15,015 nucleotides of DNA from Bacteroidales bacterium (GTDB lineage: Bacteria > Bacteroidota > Bacteroidia > Bacteroidales > UBA932), in NCBI GenBank assembly GCA_017556665.1, contig JAFYMJ010000180.1, forward strand, positions 1 through 15,015. Reading direction: 5' to 3'. The notes below the pieces were generated by a model. That model was not told the origin of the DNA and did not search any database. It saw nothing but the letters and a program-made list of their open reading frames with translations. Positions 1 through 5,852 of the stretch are shown in pieces (within the stretch, counting starts at the first letter, position 1; each line of letters starts with the position of its first letter). Position numbers and translations under genes: made by a program.

Positions 1-44
1 CCAACATTAAAAGTGTTGTGCTCTACCTACTGAGCTAGCGAATC
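1..44 (-). tRNA. tRNA-Lys (anticodon UUU), 3' part beyond the window
   Basis: On the minus strand the gene opens with a 7-nt acceptor strand GATTCGC. It continues with the universal T8-A9, a D-stem GCTC/GAGC around the loop AGTAGGTA, and a 5-bp anticodon stem CAACA/TGTTG closing the loop CTTTTAA. The anticodon TTT lies at 9-11, which reads lysine codons AAA and AAG. The variable loop, T-arm and 3' acceptor strand fall off the left edge, so acceptor pairing cannot be checked. A consensus promoter lies just upstream at 60-90. The gene is downstream of the pilus operon on the same strand but appears to be separately transcribed. Confidence 0.9.
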
Positions 45-59
45 TCCGTTTTGGGACTG

Positions 60-90
60 CAAATATAAGTATGTTTTTCAAAAAAACAAA
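60..90 (-). promoter_or_regulatory. Bacteroidales-type promoter for tRNA-Lys
   Basis: Read on the minus strand, TTTG (87-90) is followed after exactly 19 nt by TATATTTG (60-67). This is a full match to the Bacteroides primary sigma factor consensus, TTTG at -33 and TAnnTTTG at -7. Transcription would begin around 52-55, about ten bases before the tRNA 5' end at 44. The promoter sits in the 74-bp gap between the last pilus gene and the tRNA. That gap is otherwise AT-rich, and I see no convincing terminator for the pilus operon in it. Confidence 0.75.
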
Positions 91-118
91 GCTTTATATG
101 TGTTTTTATCACAAAACT

Positions 119-973
119 TTAAAATTTTACATAAAATTTCCTTTCTTCCTTCCAATCTTCTCCTTTTATAGACAAAAAGCATCCTACAATATCAAGCTCC
201 ATACTTATATCAGACAGATTTTCTTCAAACATATCGTATCCACTTTCCATCAAATACTGGCCTATTGGAATTTTAGCAAAAATATTATCCACCCCACTAA
301 ATTTTGAATCGTTTTTAGGAGATATGGTTACATATAGTTTTATATCCTTAATATCTGTCTGCCTTAAAATTCTTGTGGTAAACAATGAATAATCCACGCC
401 TGTTTCACACAATTGTGCCTGAACTTTGGTTGGTGTCTCAACATATGATTTATCTACAAGAAATCCCCTGCTTCTACACTCAATAATTATGGATGTGTCA
501 TATGCTGTGGTATCACAATAACTTGTTAAAGTGAGATTGACTGTTGCAAATTCCTTATTTGCCAATAATGTCAAGTTTGAAAACTCGTTATTTGTATTCA
601 GATCACAACTGTAAAAATATATGGAGTCAGCAGGCTCATTATCCAAAACAGTCAGACTTGTGTTCAAAGAATACTCCTCGTCAAGAAGAGTATTCTTGCC
701 CATATTGGCCCACATATAACATTTAGCATAGTCATCTCTAGGAATCTTAACAACATAAGGCTTATTGAACATCCCCCTGCTTACAGTATCTTTATACAAT
801 AAGTTTCCATATGAATCAAAAAACCATATGTGCCCTTGCTCAACATTTCTGTCTATCATAGACATGTCTATTGTCAGATATGTTGGGCATAATTCTCTCT
901 CCTCCAATATGCAGCTGTTACAACATAAAATTATAACCGCTAAGGAAACAACTATTTGCAAATGCCTTAACAT
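119..973 (-). CDS. FimB/Mfa2-like fimbrial anchor lipoprotein
   Basis: This 284-residue exported lipoprotein has a hydrophobic signal peptide (residues about 7-20) and a lipobox ending NSC, with Cys21 as the expected lipidated residue. The next residues, ILEERELCP with Cys29, match the start typical of FimB/Mfa2 proteins. In Porphyromonas these anchor the type V pilus shaft to the outer membrane and limit its length. The rest is beta-rich with no catalytic motif. Seven further cysteines (29, 85, 123, 153, 166, 189, 265) lie in the mature part. The gene follows the fimbrillin gene by 14 bp and ends the four-gene operon, matching the usual shaft-then-anchor order. Family assignment rests on the N-terminal pattern and context; a minor or tip pilin is the main alternative. 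Confidence 0.8.
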   Translation of the reverse strand: MLRHLQIVVSLAVIILCCNSCILEERELCPTYLTIDMSMIDRNVEQGHIWFFDSYGNLLYKDTVSRGMFNKPYVVKIPRDDYAKCYMWANMGKNTLLDEEYSLNTSLTVLDNEPADSIYFYSCDLNTNNEFSNLTLLANKEFATVNLTLTSYCDTTAYDTSIIIECRSRGFLVDKSYVETPTKVQAQLCETGVDYSLFTTRILRQTDIKDIKLYVTISPKNDSKFSGVDNIFAKIPIGQYLMESGYDMFEENLSDISMELDIVGCFLSIKGEDWKEERKFYVKF

Positions 974-987
974 ACAATTATACCTCT

Positions 988-2019
988 TTAAAATACAACT
1001 GAATAAGGTGTTCCTGTCTGCCAGTTTGAAACAGTAATTACAGAGTTTAGACTAATTGCAGAAACATCCTCACTTGGATCTGTAGATCCCGGTTTCATTA
1101 TTGTAACATCACATGAATAACTGCAATTCTCCTGTAAATTCTTTAATACTATAGGATAATAGTATGTAATTCCATTTATGGTTCCCTGTATTACAAGCCT
1201 TGTAAATTTGTTTGTTTCATCTTCTGTAGTAATTGGGTTGGAATAACAATAGAAATAGTGTTTGTTGTTATAGCCCGAATCATAAATGTTTGTAGCCAGA
1301 TTCTCGTGCAGGATTCCATACATAGCACATAGGTTTACATCATCAAGCACAAGACGTCCATTATTTAGCACTTGTAAATTAACCGCATCCCTGTTTAGAA
1401 AATACTTTTTACCCTGAACATTCATAAGGAATATTTTCACATCATTCAAACCACATCCTTCATAAGGAGTTCCCTCAAATTTTGTCCTTATTCCAGTTAC
1501 CACCACTCTGGATATGAGTCTCTCAAGTGCAAAGTTTATAGTTTCCGATTTATTTACAGTATAATCCTGGATTTTACACATTGTATAATTTTTTGCACTC
1601 TCACTCTGCAGTGAAGCTACCAATTTACCCATTTCAGTCAAATTTGTAAGATTGCCCCAGCTCATTAATTTTGAGTTGCCAATTGCCACAACTTTCTTCT
1701 TTCCTACTGTAAGTTCAGAAGAGATGTTAATTTCTCCAATACACTCACCGGCAGTCAATCGTTTATAGAATTCCAGCACACCATAATCATCCTGCCCCTC
1801 TTCTGTCCTAAAGACAAACAAATCCAAAGTACAAAGCGTGTTGTCATCTGCATTTATTCCAAATTTTTCTCCTGAGCCTTTGGTTGAATGGCCATTAACC
1901 TTTACATTAAAATTAACCTCAACAACATCCTCTTTTGGTTCTCCCTCTCCAACAACATCACTCTTGGAACAACCAACTACAGCAAACATTGCTGCCACGC
2001 ACAATAAAATCTTTCTCAT
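988..2019 (-). CDS. Major fimbrillin-like type V pilin (FimA/Mfa1 family)
   Basis: This 343-residue precursor has a short lipoprotein signal peptide with lipobox VVGC and lipid site Cys17. The N-terminal domain has the fimbrillin signature: a strand TLDLFVF (64-70), then KKVVAIGNS (108-116) followed by a leucine-rich helix (about 122-137). The segment ALERLISRVVV (164-174) starts the second half, and the protein ends in a beta strand with VSNW (330-333) typical of these pilins. Type V pilins travel as lipoproteins, are cleaved by a trypsin-like protease after Arg or Lys, and polymerise by donor-strand exchange. Lys47 in STKGSG is a plausible cleavage site by position. The mature part holds eight cysteines, many for this family. 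The gene starts 10 bp after the OmpA/TPR gene. It is most likely the shaft subunit, but a minor subunit cannot be excluded. Confidence 0.82.
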   Translation of the reverse strand: MRKILLCVAAMFAVVGCSKSDVVGEGEPKEDVVEVNFNVKVNGHSTKGSGEKFGINADDNTLCTLDLFVFRTEEGQDDYGVLEFYKRLTAGECIGEINISSELTVGKKKVVAIGNSKLMSWGNLTNLTEMGKLVASLQSESAKNYTMCKIQDYTVNKSETINFALERLISRVVVTGIRTKFEGTPYEGCGLNDVKIFLMNVQGKKYFLNRDAVNLQVLNNGRLVLDDVNLCAMYGILHENLATNIYDSGYNNKHYFYCYSNPITTEDETNKFTRLVIQGTINGITYYYPIVLKNLQENCSYSCDVTIMKPGSTDPSEDVSAISLNSVITVSNWQTGTPYSVVF

Positions 2020-2029
2020 TTTGTTTAAA

Positions 2030-3937
2030 TTAATAGTTAGTAAATAAATTATATTTAGTTATAAGCAAACTAATCTCAGGATCCAGATTACCCCTATGCC
2101 GCATTGACGGCTCCAGCTCTACAGAATTCATATAATACTCCACAGCTCTCTTCTCATCACCCAATCTGCTGCAGAGAACAGCAAACAAATAATCTCTATC
2201 TGCACTCTCTGGCAAATTCTGTAAAACCTTATAAGCAGAATTATTGTAATCCATAGAAATATATGCAATAGCCGCATTTAAGCAATTATAATCCTTTAAA
2301 TATGAAATTGCCGTTTTGTAATCTCTCTCTTTAAGTGCCCTCACACCTGCCATATAAACTGAATCCAGGACAACTGTATGAACAGTATCTTTAAGCATCC
2401 CTTTCCTATGGAGTGCAAACTTTAGATTAACCTTTCTGAGCCTTGGATAAAGAGTATCCTTAATATATTTATATTCAGGCAATTTCCTAAGAGCATTTTC
2501 CCTTAAGTCCAAATTTCCTATACTATAGATTTCCAAAATCTTCCCTTTGTTATCCAAAACTTCACTTGTATATATCAAGTTGTACAATCCATTCCAATCC
2601 TCAGACTTATTCGCCAGTTTTATCTCAATGTTATCATTTGTATCCACAACCTCAGTTTCCATAAGATTTATATTCCAGAACTCTTTTGAAATACTATCTT
2701 TATAAAACTGTATATATTTATTTATCAGATCCTTTATAGAGTTTCCTCTTCTTCCCGACAACCTTGTATTAAGTATAACACTCCCCTCTGGAGAGCAAGC
2801 AGATGAGATTATGAGTGAATCAACAACATATGTTGTATCCTGCAATACCTCCCTTATCCTTTTCTTCATATTTCCAATCTCAACCCCATTATGCGAAAAT
2901 GATTCATCTATTTCCGACGTACCCTTCTTAAAATCGAGGCTGTAATTCTCATCCAGATAAAGGTTTCTGTTTACAACTTTGGTTGCATATCTGGGAGTAT
3001 CCTCAACAAAAGAGACCATTGAACTCACATAGTATGTCAACGTATCTGATGGTTCCAGAGTACACAATTTCTCCCCATCCTTATATATTTCCCCCTCAAT
3101 TGCCATCTCCACCTTTCTAAGATTATTTCTGGCTTTAATCTGTTGCGAATACGAATATTTTATTACTTGAGTCTGAGAATCAGATATTACAGAGTCAAGT
3201 CTTACCCTCTCCTTAACAAAAGGTTCCTTTACAAACCTTTCAAAGATCTGGTCTTTATTTTCTGACAGTTTCTCATTCAGTTTTATCAGCAATTTCTTCT
3301 TGTAATGCAGTTGTGCCATATCAGCCATATCACTATGACGCAAAATAAATTTATCAAGAAGGCCCCAATAGATGAATTTCTCATTATACAGACTGTCATC
3401 TACAACCATACTCACATATCTATTATATCTGGAATACCCTTTATTCTGCAACTTTCTGAACTTTACACCTGTAATGAATATATTGTCCAGATTCATCTCC
3501 TCATCTAAAAAATATAACTTAGGACTCAATCTCAATTGCCAATGCAAGTCCTGCAGTTTCTCCGGTACAAACACATCAAATGATATATGTACCAAACCTT
3601 TCCTTTCTGCCACATTTTTAAAGGAGGCCTCCACCACTATTTCATTAAGTACGTCCTTTGCTATAGTCTCACCCATAAGTGAATCATATTCAGCCTCCAT
3701 ATAAATGCTTCTGTTTTCCAATAACCCCTTATAAGAGAGTGTATCTGCAAAATCAGTATCATTCAGGTTCACCGATGACTTTTTAATGCCGCAGCCCTCT
3801 CCTACCAGAACTTTAGCTGTTATATTCTCCTTACCTATCTGTTTCACTTTATAATTGACACCGCAACTGCAAAGCAAAAAGGAAATTATAACCCCAATAG
3901 AGAGACTGATGCCCTTATACATAACTTTATTTCTCAT
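2030..3937 (-). CDS. OmpA-like/TPR lipoprotein of a pilus locus (DUF3868-like N-terminus)
   Basis: This is a 635-residue predicted lipoprotein with a signal peptide and lipobox LCSC (lipid site Cys25). Residues about 90-200 form a beta-rich region (VHISFDVFVP, then KGYSRYNRYV) like the DUF3868-type domain of Bacteroides pilus loci. A charged helical linker follows (about 205-280). An OmpA-like fold starts at YSLDFKKGTSEID (332-344) and includes SPEGS (382-386), Asn390, LS (393-394) and RR (396-397). It appears to be split by a long insertion before its last strand, RKVNLKFALHRKGM (501-514). One or two TPR-like helix pairs occupy about 525-615. The peptidoglycan-binding Asp of OmpA is Ser382 here. 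The start ATG overlaps the upstream stop as ATGA, suggesting translational coupling; Met6 is an alternative start. Its function is unproven; envelope scaffolding for the pilus is inferred. Confidence 0.75.
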   Translation of the reverse strand: MRNKVMYKGISLSIGVIISFLLCSCGVNYKVKQIGKENITAKVLVGEGCGIKKSSVNLNDTDFADTLSYKGLLENRSIYMEAEYDSLMGETIAKDVLNEIVVEASFKNVAERKGLVHISFDVFVPEKLQDLHWQLRLSPKLYFLDEEMNLDNIFITGVKFRKLQNKGYSRYNRYVSMVVDDSLYNEKFIYWGLLDKFILRHSDMADMAQLHYKKKLLIKLNEKLSENKDQIFERFVKEPFVKERVRLDSVISDSQTQVIKYSYSQQIKARNNLRKVEMAIEGEIYKDGEKLCTLEPSDTLTYYVSSMVSFVEDTPRYATKVVNRNLYLDENYSLDFKKGTSEIDESFSHNGVEIGNMKKRIREVLQDTTYVVDSLIISSACSPEGSVILNTRLSGRRGNSIKDLINKYIQFYKDSISKEFWNINLMETEVVDTNDNIEIKLANKSEDWNGLYNLIYTSEVLDNKGKILEIYSIGNLDLRENALRKLPEYKYIKDTLYPRLRKVNLKFALHRKGMLKDTVHTVVLDSVYMAGVRALKERDYKTAISYLKDYNCLNAAIAYISMDYNNSAYKVLQNLPESADRDYLFAVLCSRLGDEKRAVEYYMNSVELEPSMRHRGNLDPEISLLITKYNLFTNY

Positions 3938-4488
3938 AGCATAACGGATAATTGTACCATCAGATCGGATGGAGCAACATAAATCTTCTTTCTTTTCTCA
4001 ATAAACTTTCCACAGGTAGGACACATATATTTTGAATAATTTGTATAACCTACACTCAACCCCAATCCAAAATCAAGATTCAACTTTTTTGACAGTATTA
4101 AGGCATAACCGGCACCAACACCCCAACTGTATGAATTGCCCTGATACCCGTATTTGTCAATAATACCGCCAAAATTGTATCTGCTGTACCTTATATTTGA
4201 ATTGAGGAACCATCCGGAATTGACATACCAGAACCAATATTTTGAGCCAATGGCAACACTGGCTTGTTTATGCTGGATTGTCCTTTCTCCCCAATCATAT
4301 GAAAATGGATTATATTTTCCATTTACATATACACTCCAATTAGATGAGACATTTATACCAAACTCAGCATTCAAGGTAACCAAATAAAGGTAATCCAAAC
4401 AGTTTGATGCTACATACATTTTTTGTGCATTAGCCTTTCCTCCACATTGCAACCAAATGACACATAAAAATAAAATTGCCCTCTTCAT
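3934..4488 (-). CDS. DUF3575 envelope protein, pilus operon
   Basis: This 184-residue protein begins with a cleavable signal peptide (residues 1-21, ending KANA before QK). The mature part alternates aromatic and polar residues in short strands, such as WSVYVNGKYNPF and SYSWGVGAGYALILSKKLNLDFGLGLSVGYTN-type repeats, as expected of a small outer-membrane beta-barrel. The pattern matches DUF3575, a family often found beside Bacteroidales fimbrillin genes. An uncommon CPTCG knuckle (Cys156, Cys159) precedes the C-terminal basic stretch and the final strand. It is the first gene of the pilus operon and overlaps the next by 4 bp. A promoter-like element lies about 14 bp upstream. The molecular role is unknown; support of pilin export or anchoring is inferred from context only. 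Confidence 0.75.
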   Translation of the reverse strand: MKRAILFLCVIWLQCGGKANAQKMYVASNCLDYLYLVTLNAEFGINVSSNWSVYVNGKYNPFSYDWGERTIQHKQASVAIGSKYWFWYVNSGWFLNSNIRYSRYNFGGIIDKYGYQGNSYSWGVGAGYALILSKKLNLDFGLGLSVGYTNYSKYMCPTCGKFIEKRKKIYVAPSDLMVQLSVML

Positions 4489-4491
4489 TCC

Positions 4492-4537
4492 TTTTTTTTT
4501 ACAAAAGTAGAAGTAGGTAACTTATACCTCCTCCAAA
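4492..4537 (-). promoter_or_regulatory. Candidate promoter and A-tract leader of the pilus operon
   Basis: On the minus strand TACTTTTG (4502-4509) matches the Bacteroidales -7 element TAnnTTTG. A TTTG (4534-4537) lies 24 nt further upstream, rather more than the usual 19-21, so the -33 assignment is weak. A run of nine A residues (4492-4500) separates the -7 element from the ATG at 4488. The predicted transcription start falls in or next to this tract, giving a very short A-rich leader. A-rich leaders are common in this phylum and replace Shine-Dalgarno sequences. Confidence 0.5.
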
Positions 4538-4646
4538 AAAAGATAAATAATCTTGTCTCTAAAATATTTTATCCAATATTAGAAATTCAGAAATGACTGT
4601 CACTTCTTACAAACATCTATGCACCAGAGGCATCATATCTTTTCAT

Positions 4647-4654
4647 TATATTTG
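4647..4654 (+). promoter_or_regulatory. Possible -7 element for the ECF sigma gene
   Basis: TATATTTG matches TAnnTTTG, but no TTTG occurs 19-21 nt upstream. If used, this would be an incomplete primary-sigma promoter, possibly activator-dependent. The expected start, near 4660, would give a leader of about 60 nt before the ATG at 4722. The gene could instead use a promoter read by its own sigma factor, whose consensus I cannot derive from one site. Confidence 0.35.
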
Positions 4655-4663
4655 TAAAAACTG

Positions 4664-4678
4664 CTACAAAATTTGTAG
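4664..4678. promoter_or_regulatory. 15-bp perfect palindrome, candidate operator
   Basis: CTACAAA (4664-4670) and TTTGTAG (4672-4678) are exact inverted repeats around a single A. The heptamer ATTTGTA occurs both here (4671-4677) and at 4650-4656, exactly 21 bp apart, which is two helical turns. This places related half-sites on one face of the DNA, over and just downstream of the candidate sigma-gene promoter. A dimeric repressor or activator site is inferred; the region is AT-rich, so chance is not excluded. Apart from this and the two candidate promoters, the 233-bp divergent region holds nothing I recognise. Confidence 0.4.
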
Positions 4679-4721
4679 TAAATTGACTATTTATGCGTCT
4701 AATGGTAAAAGTGAATAAAAG

Positions 4722-5204
4722 ATGGAATCATTGGAACAAGATTTTGCGCAAATAATACGAAAAAACAAAGGGACTATTTACACTGTCTGCTACATGTTCT
4801 CAAAGAATGAGGATGAGGTTGCTGACCTTTTCCAGGAAATTCTTATCAACCTTTGGAATGGCTTTAAGAATTTTAGGGGAGAGAGCACTCCTGGCACTTG
4901 GATATACCGTGTAAGTCTGAACACCTGCATATCATTAAACCGAAAAAAGAAACGCAGAGGTGACAGCGTACCTCTAGAGATGGATATTAACCTCTTTGAC
5001 AATTCAGGCGAGGATATAAAACAAATCCAAATGCTTCACCAGCGTATCAGCCAGCTTGGCCCTTTTGACAGAGCAATCATCCTTCTGTGGTTAGAAAACA
5101 TGAGCTATGACGAAATAGGCGCCATAGTAGGAATTTCTGCCAAGAACGTTTCGGTCCGCCTATTTAGAATAAAAGAACAACTTAAGAAAATGTCAAACCA
5201 GTAA
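4722..5204 (+). CDS. ECF-type RNA polymerase sigma factor (sigma-70 family)
   Basis: This 160-residue protein has the two-domain layout of extracytoplasmic-function sigma factors. Region 2 (about 11-77) contains DLFQEILINLW (35-45), the conserved core-binding helix, then TWIYRVSLN (59-67) and a basic KKKRR tail (75-79). Region 4 (about 107-156) contains the helix-turn-helix MSYDEIGAIVGISAKNVSVR (127-146) that reads the -35-like element. Length is normal for the class and there is no extra C-terminal domain. The ATG at 4722 follows an A-rich leader. The next gene starts 12 bp downstream, so the two are probably co-transcribed. The pilus operon is divergent from a shared 233-bp region. The regulon is unknown. 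No FecR-type or zinc-type anti-sigma gene is adjacent. Confidence 0.93.
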   Translation: MESLEQDFAQIIRKNKGTIYTVCYMFSKNEDEVADLFQEILINLWNGFKNFRGESTPGTWIYRVSLNTCISLNRKKKRRGDSVPLEMDINLFDNSGEDIKQIQMLHQRISQLGPFDRAIILLWLENMSYDEIGAIVGISAKNVSVRLFRIKEQLKKMSNQ

Positions 5205-5216
5205 AATAACCATATA

Positions 5217-5819
5217 ATGGAAAACAATACAATAATATCGCACGAACTTGAACAGATGCGCTCCCAAATAGGAATGCTCAAGCAAAAACTGGAGCAGCAA
5301 ACAATTGTAAACGACAGACACATCCGCAATTCCATGAAATCAAATATATCTGATCTGAACAGGACAATACGTGGAACTATAATTGGAGGTGCATTTGCTG
5401 TTGTCTTTGCACCTATGACATTCCATAACCAAGGGTGCTCACCAATATTCGTAATTGCTACAGCAGTAATGCTTGCCGTGTGTCTGTACCTAACCGTTGT
5501 GCAAAAAATCAATCTTGGCAAAATGATGGATTTCACGCAAGATAATCTGGTAGAAACTGCAAAAAAAATTAACAAACTAAGGAAACATTATAAAGAGTGG
5601 TACAAGATAGCTATCCCTATGCTGCTTGTCTGGACAGGATGGATGATTTATGAGATGGTTAAAGCCATTGGTACTGAAAGTCATACAGCTATAGGGTTCT
5701 ACTGCGGTGCCGGAATTGGTCTTATAATAGGAGGAATAGTGGGGACATACATCAACAGGAAAGTAGTCCGCAAAGCAAACGAAATCCTTTCTCAGATAGA
5801 AGAGCTGCAACAGTTATAA
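5217..5819 (+). CDS. Four-helix membrane protein paired with the ECF sigma factor
   Basis: This 200-residue protein has no recognised enzymatic motif. Residues about 8-30 are a heptad-rich coiled coil (HELEQMRSQIGMLKQKLEQQ). Membrane segments are likely at 52-69, 75-95, 131-149 and 157-179. A charged, helical linker (97-130) separates the two hairpins, and the C-terminal tail (181-200) is again amphipathic and Glu-rich. Both ends and the central linker should face the cytoplasm. The gene lies 12 bp behind the sigma gene and ends just before a strong hairpin, so it is the last gene of a two-gene operon. Position and topology suggest a membrane regulator of the sigma factor, possibly a non-canonical anti-sigma factor. 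Canonical anti-sigma motifs (zinc HxxxCxxC, FecR) are absent. That role is inference only; it could equally be a target gene. Confidence 0.8.
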   Translation: MENNTIISHELEQMRSQIGMLKQKLEQQTIVNDRHIRNSMKSNISDLNRTIRGTIIGGAFAVVFAPMTFHNQGCSPIFVIATAVMLAVCLYLTVVQKINLGKMMDFTQDNLVETAKKINKLRKHYKEWYKIAIPMLLVWTGWMIYEMVKAIGTESHTAIGFYCGAGIGLIIGGIVGTYINRKVVRKANEILSQIEELQQL

Positions 5820-5828
5820 AAAGCAAGG

Positions 5829-5852
5829 GGTCTGACCATTTTTGGTCAGACC
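5829..5852. terminator. Bidirectional hairpin terminator between converging operons
   Basis: GGTCTGACC (5829-5837) and GGTCAGACC (5844-5852) form a perfect 9-bp stem with a 6-nt loop, ATTTTT. On the minus strand the stem is followed by CCTTGCTTTTTATAA, giving a U-rich tail. On the plus strand the tail is weaker (TCTATTAT). It lies 9 bp past the membrane-protein stop, and its right arm contains the addA stop codon (5846-5848). It probably ends transcription from both sides. Confidence 0.8.

Noticed and set aside
70..118. Possible terminator after the pilus operon
   Set aside because: Only weak AT pairings such as TGTG/CACA are present, with no stable GC stem, so no terminator is called.
3372..3704. 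A 110-codon plus-strand frame opposite the OmpA/TPR lipoprotein gene
   Set aside because: It is low in complexity and Ser/Asn/Cys-rich, has no signal or motif, and is fully antisense to a supported gene.
4526..4533. GGAGGAGG on the minus strand upstream of the DUF3575 gene as a ribosome binding site
   Set aside because: It lies about 40 bp from the start codon and upstream of the candidate -7 element. Bacteroidales do not generally use Shine-Dalgarno sequences.
5105..5575. A 156-codon open frame on the minus strand across the sigma and membrane-protein genes
   Set aside because: It is antisense to two well-supported genes. Its translation is an uneven mix of hydrophobic, Cys and Ile residues with no family pattern, as expected of a shadow frame.
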